A DNA stretch of 64,000 bases. It comes from Coriaria nepalensis (taxonomy: Eukaryota; Streptophyta; Magnoliopsida; Cucurbitales; Coriariaceae). The notes beneath the pieces are model-generated. The model was not told the origin of the DNA. It saw only the letters and a program-made list of their open reading frames with translations, and searched no databases. Shown here in pieces: positions 46,850 through 58,332 of the stretch. The stretch covers positions 3,720,001-3,784,000 of the forward strand of contig CP114485.1 of assembly GCA_027186245.1 (NCBI GenBank), written 5' to 3'. The translations under genes and the position numbers were made by a program. Every line of letters begins with the position of its first letter. Position 1 is the first letter of the stretch.

Positions 46850-47385
46850 TCATCAAGACCTCTGGGATCGTCTTCAATGCAAATACACCTTTTTAGTCAC
46901 AATAGTATCTGAGAATTCAGACTCTTAGTAGCAATATATGATTTGGGAAGAGGGATTCCCTGGAAAAAAATAATAATAATGCACAGCCTGGAGGATTATG
47001 TCTACTTTTATGATATAGCAGTTATGAGTAAAGAACTTCCCCGAAAAGCTATCAGGATCATGGGCACTGTCTCCATAAAGATCAAATACAACCTGTTTAA
47101 TTTCCTCTTCAGTAGGAATAGCAAGAAACAAAGAATTATCATCATTAGTCACATCCTTTTTAATAACCTGCAAAAATGAAGAATCACTTTGGCAAAGATC
47201 AGCAGTAAACAGACATTTGAAAAAATTGATAACCTCACACTTAATATTCTCAATATCATTTATCCTATCACCTGAGAAAGTTATGATTCTATGGATATAG
47301 TTTCTTGTTCTTTTAATTTGGGTAGTTTTGTGAAAGAAACTTGTATCACCATCCTCTTCCTTTAACCACTTAATCCTTGACTTTT
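46850..47385 (-). mobile_element. LINE (non-LTR retrotransposon) reverse-transcriptase relic
   Basis: Minus-strand reading gives the linker before and start of a plant L1-type reverse transcriptase: WLKEEDGDTSFFHK, INFFKCLFTAD, IPTEEEIKQVVFDLYGDSA then PDSFSGKFF, PLPKSYIATK and EDDPRGLDD. The catalytic YADD region is absent and stops or shifts interrupt the frame, so it is inactive and truncated. Orientation is opposite to the neighbouring TIC32-like gene. Confidence 0.75.
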
Positions 47386-47880
47386 GTTTTGTTTTGTTTT
47401 CAAGAAATTTCCTCTAGAGGTAAAGCATGATGAAGTTTAGATTTAGAAGTTTGAAGAGCGAGCATATTACTTTGAATATACTCAGCTTCCAAGAGTAACT
47501 ATGCTTCCAGAACTTTATCTTCAAGGTTATGAATTCGTTGGAATATATTACCAACTTATAGGTTAGCCTATGCAGAGGGGAATTGGAGTAAAGTGAAAAA
47601 GAACAGATTTCTTTTTTAAAAAATGAAAGAAAATATTTCTATCGTTATAATGTTATTGCTCTTTTTGGACTATCAAATTGTAACATATCTTATTATGTTT
47701 GTATTTTAGATTATGATGTTGTTGGATGATGTTATGAATTAGACTATATGTTTTGTGAGTTGCGGAATAGTGGATATCATAACCCTTAATATCATATTTG
47801 ATGAAAATTCGACATTATGACAACTAAAGTTCAATTTTTTTTGGGTCAATTTTGTTTCTTTTCCATTTCCACTTAAAAGT
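47386..47880. other. Repeat-flanking intergenic DNA
   Basis: AT-rich sequence between the LINE relic and the tandem repeat; possibly more degraded LINE upstream sequence. No clear feature. Confidence 0.3.
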
Positions 47881-47904
47881 TATAATATTTTATGGATCGA
47901 TAGA

Positions 47905-48470
47905 AGCATCGACTCATAGAGTAAACTAGTCATAACTGTTAGTTTACTCTACGGGTCGAAGAGTTGAAAGCCCCATAGAGTCTGGATCGGGAGCCTAAAC
48001 CAAGAGACGTTATGTGAGACCTTAGTTTGGATCGAGAATTCATACCGAGAGACATTATATGAGACCTCGGTCTGAGAAAAAAGAAAAAAGCTTAGTCTGG
48101 ATCGAGAATTCAGACCGAGAGATGTTATATGAGACCTCGGTCTGGTAAAAAAGAAAAGAGCTCAGCCTGGATCGGGAACCCAGATTGAGAGACGTTATAT
48201 GAGATCTCGGTCTAGGAGAAAAGGCCTCGCTTTGGATTGAGAACCCAGATCGAGAGATGTTATATGAGACATCCGTCTGGATCGAGAACTCAAAGCAAGA
48301 GAAGAGAAGTTACATGAGACCTTCGTCTGGATTAGGAACTCAAACCGAGAGACATTTTATGAGAACTCGGTCGAAGGCCCATTGACCCGTAGAGTAAACT
48401 AGTCATAAGTTCTAGTTTACTTTGTTATGACAGTTTACTATACGGATCGAAAACCCTATCGACCATTCGA
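47905..48470 (+). repeat. Tandem repeat (about seven 45-50 bp units) flanked by palindromic GTAAACTAG modules
   Basis: Unit: CTGGATCGAGAACTCAGACC followed by GAGAGACGTTATATGAGACC and TCGGT, repeated about seven times between 47,981 and 48,372. Three units are separated by a spacer of the type GAAAAAAGAAAAAAGCTTAG. Both sides carry near-palindromic modules with GTAAACTAGTCATAA and AGTTTACTCTACGGGTCG (47,917-47,962; 48,390-48,475). Each unit contains partly self-complementary CCGAGAGA/TCTCGG-type ends. Confidence 0.75.
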
Positions 48471-48479
48471 GTAAACTAA

Positions 48480-48660
48480 AAAGGCAGGTGGGTGGGCGGT
48501 GGCAAATAACCGCCCGCTCCATGGTTGGGTGGAGAGAGCAAATATTAATGAATGAAGTTTTCAAATGGGCGAATAACCGTCTGTTAGTGCAAATGGCGGA
48601 TACGGCGGATAGCGGATATCTGTATTCGCCATTTGCACAAACCTAATCGAAGTGAGTGCC
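48480..48660. mobile_element. hAT-like terminal/subterminal repeat block
   Basis: Contains GGCGGATACGGCGGATAGCG and the inverted partners AATGGCGGA and TCGCCATTTGCAC, sharing the GCGGATAGCGG core with the hAT relic at 11.6 kb. Probably a decayed end of a related element. Confidence 0.45.
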
Positions 48661-49559
48661 ATTGAAACCTATGATAGGTAACATATCATGGGAAGATTAA
48701 GATGAATAAATTAGTGATATAACCATATCTAATAAAAAATAAATTAAAATGGAGTAAATTATTCATATATATACTTACGGCTCGGTTTTGGTCTCAAACT
48801 ATATATGTATTGCTCTCTCATTTAACTTATTAGGAGTAAGGAGTGTCGTTGCTTTCAATCATTTTTTCTTCTTATATTTTCATTTATTTCTGTCTATAAA
48901 AAGAGATATGATTACTGAACCAAGCTTCTTCATCCTCTCACCTTGTATTGTCTCAAGTATGGGCGGGGTCAGATATGACTCGGCCCAATCATCTACATCT
49001 TCCTCACCCATAAACTTAGCATTACTCGATCTATTATAAGCAGGCACAATAGATAGATGTTATAGTGGAGAGTCATAGTGATAGACAATCGAAGATATGA
49101 CGAGTAAAGGCGAATAATTGAGAGATATGACGAGTGAAGGTGGTTCAATCATCTTTGTTAGCTTCTAGTCCATCTCATCAATCTGATTTTTCACACCACC
49201 TCTCAGTTCTCTAAATATGTTCTCGAACTTCTCTGTCCAACTCATAAAAAGAGTCTCTATCTAATTCTACAACACTTTATAAAAAGAGTCTCTCTTATCA
49301 ATTCCCCTTATACCTTCTTCTTCTTATTCTTCCTCTTTTTTTTTTTTCATTTTGTTCTTCTTCCTTCTTCTTTTCTTCTTATTCTTCTATATATATATTT
49401 TTTCTTATTCTTCTGTAGCTTATTATTATTATTATTCATCTTATTCTTCTTCTTATTCCATTTCCCTAGTCAACATATCTACAGCTTCGTCGTCCTCATC
49501 CTCAAAAGGTACCAAAGTTTGTAAATACTTTTGAGCTACTTCTTCCTTGGTTGGTTTAA
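48661..49559. other. Repeat-rich DNA, probably 3' part of the DUF1985 transposon
   Basis: Contains CTT/TTC/AT-rich simple sequence (49,310-49,470) and minus-strand Asp/Glu-rich coding-like fragments near 49,500. A Ulp1-type protease domain was looked for and not found. Confidence 0.3.
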
Positions 49560-49599
49560 GAATTCCACAAATGAGGAGTCATATTAAATGAAGGTAAAA

Positions 49600-50520
49600 A
49601 GTATTCAATATTTAATTAAGATGAAGTAAAATAGTTTAATTAATTCAATAAAAGAAACTCTTATATATTTTTTCCTTATCCACATATCGATATTTTTATG
49701 AGTTACAAGTGGATCCCTAGGTGACAATCTTAAAATATGAGGGATGTGATTCTCTTTATTCAGCAATGCATCTTGCTTTCCAAGATAAGGAATGGCTTCA
49801 TATGCAAATACATGCATAGTAATAAATGGATAAGTAAAAGTAACTCAATAAAATGAAAGCCAAATAACAAATTAAAATAGAAAATCTAACCTGTAAAGTC
49901 AATGGAAACTCATCTAAGGTATATGTCCCCTTTCTCCTTTTCCTTCGATGCCTTTTTCTTGCATCTATGTGCAATGACCTTCTCCTTATTATTCTTTTTG
50001 TGGGCTCGATTGGTTTTCTCATAACTCACTCTATCCTAAAGGTAACTGGATAACCGATGAAAATTATTAGCTATGCTCAATGTAAATTATCAGATCTTAT
50101 TTTTCTTCCTTTGAGTCCAAATGACTCCCTCAATAAAATAGACAAGAGTCATCTTCATAATTTCATTATCATCGTTCATCCATGGGGAAATATTTAATTT
50201 GAATCTCCATATAAACTCTGAAAGTTGTACACTCTTCCTCCCAAGATACTTCTTCCCAAGATACTTCTTCAACATGTGGTCATCTTTTTCTATCCGCTTA
50301 ATAATGTGGTCAAGAGGGTAATCATGACATTTCAACCTCCTCACCATTGCAAATTCCTTCAGACTGAACCGTATATGTTTCTTATGCTATTTAAACCACA
50401 ACTCGTACTTCTTTTTGCACTCGGCTCGTCGGAAAAGGAAAAAGTTTATAATTTGGCCAGAGTTTGTAAGATCCACCTTCACATCAACAAAGTGGCCAAG
50501 GCAAATTCTTCTTAACAACT
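49600..50520 (-). mobile_element. DUF1985-domain transposon gene relic (Ulp1-type MULE-associated)
   Basis: Minus-strand pieces in order: GHFVDVKVDLTNSGQIINFF, HIRFSLKEFAMVRRLKCHDY, KSVQLSEFIWRFKLN, MKMTLVYFIEGVIW, then YTLDEFPLTLQ joined over an intron to VFAYEAIPYLGKQ and HILRLSP. These match the plant DUF1985 domain and its usual tail. DUF1985 proteins are mostly encoded by Mutator-like elements, often with a Ulp1-type protease. One in-frame TAG lies before HKKHIRFSLKEF, and no protease domain is seen, so this is a relic. Confidence 0.7.
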
Positions 50521-51537
50521 ACAATTAGTGTGGAGTGAGCTTTTCTTTTATGTCAACCATCATAACTTCTTTCTTTGATATCATAGTAGTACGACACTTA
50601 AAGCGAAGATCATCGTGGACTACAAGTTGAAATTTGGGTCTGATTGGAGGTTGATCACCCTCAAAATAAATAAATTCAAAAATTGAATGTTAGAATACAA
50701 AAATATTTAAGTTAATTAATAGAAAAACACTTCAAATTTAATATATAAAAAAACTATGTGCTCTATCGTCAAACGGTTGTTATGCTAGTTTATTCTATGA
50801 GCCGAAATCCCTTTTATAGGGCCTTATCGGCTTGTAAAGTAAATATTGCAAGTCGAAATCCCTTATATATGATTATTTTTTAAATAGAGTTCTAAGATGT
50901 TTACCGAATCATTTGAATAAGAGTTTTCCATTGTTGATTTCAGCATCAATCCACTTTCAACCTCTTAGCTTCATGTTCAAGTGATATGGAATGGAAGAAT
51001 CATCTTTTTTTTTTTTTTATTAATCTATTTTCACGTTCTCATAAAAATTTCTTTTTTGAGTCATCATAATTTTAAAAAATGTACTGAATTTATTTTGAAT
51101 AAAGATTCTCACTTTAAGTGGCTCGTGAACTTGAAAGATTCGTGATGAAGATTAAGAATAAATAAATATTCTAAGCTTTGACGTGCGTTGGTTAAAAGAG
51201 ATGAAAGAAAGAAAGAAAACAGAACGTAAACAAAAGGAAAAGAAGGAGGAAGCAGAGCAGAAAGAAAAAAAAATTAAGGAACCTGTGACCAACATATTTT
51301 TCCCCTGTGCGACGCTTGCCCAATAACTACCGACAGACATATATGGACGGGCCGAAATAGCTGGACGCTAAGGAACCTGGTCGCGATGCAATCCGAGCTC
51401 CTCTGTGTCCACAAATCAGCGACTACAAGATTTATTTTCCAACCTTTATTTGCTTTTTTTGGGTCGAACTGTTGAAGTATATTGGTCCCGTAAAGTCTGT
51501 CGGAGGCTAAGAAGGGAAAGAAAGAAGAAGAGAAAAG
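50521..51537. other. Outer part of the repeat block and promoter of the TIC32-like gene
   Basis: From 50,760 to 50,880 a motif related to the tandem-repeat flank reappears (TAGTTTATTCTATGAGCCG, AAGTAAATATTGCAAGTCG), suggesting it belongs to the same element family as 47.9 kb. The last 150 bases before 51,538 are purine-rich leader. Confidence 0.4.
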
Positions 51538-53779
51538 ATGTGGCTGTTTGGTAGAAGAAAAGGGCCATCTGGGTTTTCATGGTCTTCAACAGCTGAAGAA
51601 GTCACTCAAGGAATCGATGGGACTGGTCTATCCGCCATTGTTACAGGTCATCATCATGGACTTAAGATTTTTGCACTCTTCCTGCACTTTAAACGTTTTT
51701 CTACGATCTGGGTTTGTTTTCTTTGATTCTTATAATTGTGCAGTACACAGTCATTTCTCAAGTATAGATATATATATATATATATATTTTTTTTTTTTTA
51801 TTGATAGTAGTCGGTAGAAACTAAAATGGGGATTATGTTTCGATTGGGATTTTAACGGCTCTGTTTCTCTTGACTTGCTGAATATATGGATTGGGATTGA
51901 ACCCACCCGAGTTTATCTCAGGTACAGGAAAATAACTATTGAGTTCAAACCCAACATGATCCTAATCATCATCATTTCCATATCTCTTGCATCTTTTCGT
52001 ATCATTTGCTAAATACCAGTAAGAGTACTCTGTCAGTATCGTCTTGCAGAGGAGGAAGAGGAGGTTTTCAAAATGGGGCATGAATTTGTGTTACTGTCAA
52101 ATATTTTGTATGCAAAGATGTTTCCAAAAATCATTTAGAATATGCATTTTTTTAGTTTTTACTCTCCCCTTATTGTTTTGTTAATACAAATGCGCTCCGA
52201 TTAACAGGAGCATATAGTGGTATTGGTCATGAAACTACCTGTGTTCTTGCACTGCATGGGGTCCACGTAATCATGGGGGTGAGAAATGTATCCGCCGGTA
52301 AAGATGTCAGAGAAGCTATTGTCAAGGAAATTCCATCCGCCAAGGTTAATGTGATGGAGCTCGATCTCAGTTCTTTAGCTGCTGTAAGAAAATTTGCTTC
52401 ACATTACAATTCATCTGGACTTCCACTTAACATCCTAATGTAAGAAACGGGCAGGAACTTTAACTAATACTCGTTGGAGTAATTTTTTTATGGGAGGAGT
52501 AAATTCTTTTTATTTTTTCCCTTCTTTTTGAAGTAATAATGCAGGAGTCATGGCTACCCCTTTCAAGCTTTCCAAGGATAATATCGAACTGCAGTTTGCT
52601 ACAAATCACCTTGGTATTCCCCTTGTCTAGCATAATATCTAATACAAATTTGATTTCTTAACATGTTTCGGCTTAAATTTTTTGTTTCATTTCAACAGAT
52701 AATTTTACTTATTTTGATGTTATTTTAGTACTGAAGAACTATTTTAGGTTACCTAACCCAAAATCCCTTTTTGTTTTTTTTTTTTTTTGTCTTGAGTTTC
52801 ATGCAGGTCATTTTCTTTTGACAAGTCTTTTGTTGGAAAATATGAAAAAGACAGCTTCCAAATCAAAGAGAGAAGGAAGGATTGTAAATGTCTCCTCAGA
52901 AGCTCATCGTTTCACGTATAGCGAAGGAATTCGCTTTGACAAAATCAATGATGAATCAGGGTAATGTATTCACAGATTGAAAGAATGCCTGAAAAATATG
53001 TAGAATTTGGCAATTAATAGCATTTTTTTCTTTTGCTAAATAACAGGTACAGCGGTTTTTCTGCATATGGACAATCAAAGCTCGCTAATGCTTTGCATGC
53101 TAATGAGCTTGCAAGACATTTCAAGGTATTCAATTTCTTTCCTCTCTTTAATGCAGTTGATCATGATTGCTTGAACTTCCAAGCGAATCTGTTTCTTTCA
53201 TTGGTGGCTTTGGTCTTGTTACAGGAAGATGGAGTTAATATAACTGCCAATTCTCTTCATCCAGGAGCCATTGTCTCGAATCTATTCCGTCATATGGGCA
53301 TTATTGAAGGTATTTTCCTTTACCCCTTTTTGTACTTGAGACTAGTCACAGAAAATATCATCTCCTCAATATTCTTTCTTCAACAACTTCCTGATCCTTT
53401 CATTGCTGTAATTTATTCAATTCAGGTCTCGTAAATACGGTCGGTAGGTTCATTCTAAAAAATGCTCAGCAGGTAAAAAGAGCTTAGTTTAACGGATCCC
53501 TACAGAAGCATATTTATGATTTTTTTTTTCTTTTTTTCTTAGAAATCATACAACATACAGATATCTGGGCACTATATATTCTCTTGTGAAATTATGAAAT
53601 TTCCAGGTTCCATCGTATAGGGGGCGGCAACAACATGCTATGTAGCATTGCATCCACAAGTGAAGGGGGTGAGTGGTGACTATTTTTCTGACAGTAACAT
53701 GGCACAGGCAAGCTCAAATGGAAAAAATGTGGATTTGGCCAAGAAACTCTGGGGTTTCAGCACCAAATTGGTTAGATAG
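51538..53779 (+). CDS. TIC32: Short-chain dehydrogenase/reductase, TIC32-like
   Basis: NADP(H)-dependent SDR; TIC32 is associated with the chloroplast inner-envelope import complex, binds calmodulin and is thought to sense redox state. Eight exons, 51538-51646, 52208-52439, 52535-52613, 52807-52960, 53047-53125, 53225-53309, 53425-53472, 53621-53779, give 314 residues. Motifs: cofactor [12 protein letters not shown], catalytic Ser (IVNVSSEAH) and YGQSK. The N-terminus [19 protein letters not shown] and the end GFSTKLV fit the TIC32 group; other members of the same SDR subgroup cannot be excluded. Exon 8 needs the acceptor at 53620 (CGTATAG); a more standard TTTCCAG 14 bases upstream would shift the frame. 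Upstream lies the repeat block; downstream gene YODA is convergent. Confidence 0.88.
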
Positions 53780-54333
53780 TATGCAACTATCAGAATACTA
53801 TATTATTGGTTCTAAATCAGATAAGAGTAAAAATACAAACTAATGCACTCTACTCTGTTTCTGAAGTTTAAATAAACTTTCGTCTCTTGTAATTACTTTT
53901 ACGCTCTGCAAATAATGTTGGAATCTGCAATTTTGATTCTTCTCTGTGTAACAGTTTCGCATCAATAAAACAGAGTCCAAAAGCTACTAATTTCACCGTC
54001 TTTTTCGCCTTTTATATGATGATCAAGAAATGTACAGTTGCTCACTACTTTCGAGTGTTTCTTTGTTCTCTTTTATAACTCAAAAAACTGCCATACATTA
54101 TCAAAAGCTCCCCCCTCCACTCTCTCATACAACTTTAATATCTTGAAGCTCCAACAGGAATTACAAGTTTTTTTTTAATCTCTGGGCCATCCAACTTCTG
54201 CCACCCTCCCGAAAAAGAGAAAAAAGACTAACCTACTTCCTCCGTGTTCCTAAGTAATTTTGGGTGAGCTAGTCCTTGGCCATCTCGAGATCTGGGCCCA
54301 AAAGTTTGGGCCCCACAGAAAAATTGTTCAGTG
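53780..54333. other. Convergent 3' region between the TIC32-like gene and YODA
   Basis: Contains the 3' untranslated regions of both genes. No further feature was recognised. Confidence 0.4.
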
Positions 54334-57300
54334 TTAGATACCACTTGCTCGACTAGGCAGAGAAGAGCTAGTACTCAAATCCAAAGACGGGTTTGTCTTG
54401 ACATGATCCCTCAGAAGCTGCCGTGAAACCCGATCAGCCAAGACCGATTGCCCGTCATAGAAGTGTTCAGAGAAGATGTGGGGCCCACCACCAGCCTGCA
54501 TTCCTCGAAACATACCGGGGCTAGAGTCTTGATAAGAGCTGGAGCCATTGGTGTATAGACCATTATTTGAGGACTTGGGCAAGCTTGAAAAACCCTCTTG
54601 CAAGTATCCGCTTTGTTTTAGGTGGTTATATGGGAGGGCCCCACTAGCGCCAGTCAGAGGCGTAGATGATCCGGAAGTGGTTCGAGGGCTTGATATAAGA
54701 GAAGGAGACATTCTTCCATTGGGATGTTGTGGTGACCTGGAATGCAATAGAGGGCTCCCTATGGGTGAAACAGGACATGATATGTTTCTTGGAGTTTGGA
54801 TTTCACTGAGATGGAGCAAAAGAGAGATTAGACCAGAACTCCCAATTTATTAGAGAAAGAAGTAAAAGAGAGGGTCAGGAACCTGGAATGGAGAGCAGTT
54901 TTGGAGACTCTAGATGAATGGACTTCAAGTCGATCCGAGTCCAATGTGGTATGATTGCTCACTTGCCCAATGCCCTAAAGAATTTCCCATTAAAATATGT
55001 AAAATGGTGAAGAAACAGAAATGGAAGAGGAAAAGAAGACGGGATGGATAGAATACCATTGCTTTCACTCCATTTGTGAGCCCAGTAGGGGTTGGATCTG
55101 AAGGTGGATCGGGGCTCAAAATGGGCCTTTCAAGGGGAGCAGCATATTTAACAAAGGGGTGGTCCAAAAGTTGAAGAGCTGTAGGACGATGAAGCGGATT
55201 CCTTTGCAAACATAGCCTCACAAAATTTTTCCCGTCCTCTGACAGGTTACCTGGAATCGTTGGGAGGTCTTTGCTATTGCCAATTTTAAACATCGCAGCA
55301 ACCTTTAGACAACATTGTAAGAAAACATTGCACAATCAGATTTTTGTCGGCCTAAACTGGAGGTAGTTAGAATAATGAGTTTTGTAGAAAAAATTACTAG
55401 AATGGGGGGAAAAAAAATCCATGTTATGATGCAATCTACTTACGCCTTCATACTGGCTCCAAGGCGGCTTGGTGGTAGCCATCTCCAAAACAGTGCATCC
55501 TAGACTCCAAATATCCACAGCAAGGTTGCAGCCGCTTGAGTTCTTTATAACCTAGGCCAAAAAAGAAAATGAATTGAGGATTAAAAATATACCATAAAAT
55601 AGTAGTCATTATTATTTAATATTGATAGGACTAAGAGAATAGAATCTCTAACCTCCGGTGCCATCCAATAAGGGCTACCTTTGAATGACAATGGACACGA
55701 CTGCCCCGTAATCTAAAAGCATATTAAAAATAGATAATGTAAGAACACTGCTTGAATTGAAATTTTGTCTGCAAAAACTATAATTTGGTGTTAAATTTAT
55801 AAAATTGTCACTTTATCTTACATGCTTTGCCATCCCAAAGTCTGCCAACTTAACACGGCCATTAGGGTCCACGAGTATATTTGCTCCTTTAATATCCCTA
55901 TACAGAAAATAAAGATGGAATCAGGGATAATTTTTTTTCTATTTTTTGGGACCAAAAGGATGAATCGTGCTTGGAAGCTGAAGAGTAAAGGGGTAAATGA
56001 GTAGATTATGGTGAAAAAAATCACCTATGGATGGTATTTTTTGCGTGTAAATATGCAAGCCCTGATAGTATTTGCTGAGTATAACTTCGGATTGCTAGTT
56101 CGCCGAATAGTCCATATTCTTGAAGAAGTTTATATATGGAGCCACCAGATACATACTCCAGGTATATATATAGTTTGTCGTCCACCTGTTAAAGAATAGT
56201 TCAAAAGATAAGATAGATAGATATAAACAAAAATATTAGAGTAAAAAAAAGAAAAAAAACAGAGGTTACAATTCAAATGTATTAATTGAGAAAAATATAA
56301 GATGAATATTGAAATGGCATTACGAGAATGAAGTGGTACCAACTGGAAAATGTTAAGACTCACCGATTCCGAACCATAATACTGTACAATATTTGGATGT
56401 CGTAATCGGCTTAACAAAGTGATTTCCTGTCAAACATAAATACTTTCAAGGTAAATATACAAGTGTAGCACATTTATTTCCATAGATAAGTAGGAAGAGG
56501 AATTTTAGATGAAAAACGCCTTGTCTATTTAAGGATGAACTTACCTGCATTAATTGCTTGGCACTTTCCTTCGACTTTGTATCATCTGAAAATAACGTTA
56601 CTTCTTTCATAGCGCACATTTCACCGCTTTCACTATAAACCAATTGAAATGATAAAATCAGGGAAGTGAAAAAATTGTCCAAATTGTGTATAACCATTAA
56701 TAAAACTAACCCCTGCAACATGAAAAAACAACAATAACAATCTTTCAGGTGTTTGTCTTATTCAGCATACCTATTAAAGCCAACATATACATGTCCAAAA
56801 GTGCCCCTACCCAGTAGTTTCCCCCTTTTCCAGCGTGATCCAGGGCTCAAAGGAGGAGTTTCTGCCCTTCCCGGACTTCTTGGTACAGAAGGAGAAGCCA
56901 CAGCTGAATTAGAATGTGAAAATGGTGAAGGATTAGAGATTGATACAGGAGGAAGAGGCAATCTGTGACTCTGTTTCTCCTCGGGCCAAATTGTCTGCGA
57001 CTCATTTGGTCCCCCTCCGGCTCTAGGATGTATAGGCGTGACTGCACCACTATGAATTCTCGAGCTAGGACCCGGGCTAGTCATTCTTGGACTAGGAACC
57101 GGAGAATATTCGGGGCTTCCCCTGCTCTGTTGCTGCCAAAACAACTGGCCAGACAAATCACCACCCATTGAATTATGACCCGAATTGTGGCCCGAACCAG
57201 GACTGGAGCAGTGGCCCGACCCAGTTAAAGCGACATCTGGATAAGGCTTCCCTGCCCAGAAAGCTGTGTTCATAACTTGCTCAGTGCTAAATGCCCTCAT

Positions 57301-58332
57301 AGGGCTTCTAGAAGGACTTGACATGGAACTGTCTGGAGCACTAAAGAAAGCCCCAGGTGGAGGAACTTGAAGATTTGTCACACGACTGCTTAAAGGCCTC
57401 CTTTTAGGTGATGTTGAGGATATACGAATGCCTAAAGATAAGTTTGCTGGTTTTTTGGCCTCCCTTGAGCTTATTTGGGTGATAGGGGAAGATTGATCCT
57501 TTGGAATCACACTTCACATAAAAATGCAGTAACACAAAAATTATAAGAAATAAAATAATACTAGTAATAATAATAATAATTTTGGTAATCAACTAGAGCA
57601 AAGCCTCTCACAACTATGATTTCTAGAGAAACTGAGCAACAAATTTTTTGAAAATTCCTGAATGGACCTGGTCCACGTGAAACAAACTAATTCTCACATG
57701 ACATCAGACTATTTTATAAAAATGGTCTGATGTGGCTTGTTTGGATTGGATGTTCCACATGGACCAAAGGGTAGAGGTAACATGGAAGCTCACCTGGATG
57801 GGCTTCCGGCTGCAGTTCTGGGACCAATATCATAGTCAGTTGCCCGAGGACTTTGATGACGTGAATCAGCAGCATCATCGCTCTCAATCGATCCCTCACT
57901 AGAGATCGAATCGTTGACCAAATCTCCATCTAAATCTGCCGGGTTTGACCTGCGACGAATGCATGCAGGCCTAGGAAGAAGAAATGATGATGTCTTAGAC
58001 CCTTTTTCTGATCTGGGTTTTGTTGATATGTTGATTCCAGAATCTGTTCGGACAACACTGGCTGGGCGTCGACCTGGAAGGGGAAGCGGTTGAGCATGGG
58101 GCCGGTCGACAAAGCTTTGACATCTTGAAACTTTTTTGGAAGGAGAAGGTGATCTTGAATTCCCCTTCTCAGAAAAAGTGTCACTGCAATGTCTCTGGGC
58201 TCCACCTGATTGACTGTTTACTTTACCTTCAGATGGGCTTTTAAGTTTACGGTGTATTGTGTTGATGAAGCTTTGTTTACCTGCTTTCTTCTTCACTTCT
58301 TTGGATGATGATTTCCCCCACCATGAAGGCAT
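54334..58332 (-). CDS. YDA: MAPKKK YODA (MAPKKK4)
   Basis: MEKK-type MAP kinase kinase kinase acting above MKK4/5 and MPK3/6 in stomatal patterning, embryo and inflorescence development. Eleven exons: 58332-57794, 57511-56771, 56632-56545, 56426-56364, 56185-56025, 55897-55822, 55712-55653, 55551-55444, 55302-55057, 54974-54883, 54805-54334; 881 residues, essentially the Arabidopsis length. Long Ser/Pro-rich N-terminus starting [19 protein letters not shown], then a complete kinase domain: GRGTFG (414-419 region), Lys436 (AMKEV), HRDIK (530-534), DFG (550-552), [20 protein letters not shown]. The C-terminus is Ser/Pro-rich. All splice phases agree and no lesion is visible. The N-terminal regulatory region removed in hyperactive YDA alleles lies in exons 1-2. 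A leader intron is likely upstream. Confidence 0.96.

Noticed and set aside
47905..48475. CRISPR-like array
   Set aside because: Units are degenerate, lack unique spacers of fixed length and lie in plant transposon DNA.
49352..49534. Tyr/Ser-rich frame on the plus strand
   Set aside because: It is a translation of TTC/TTA simple repeats.
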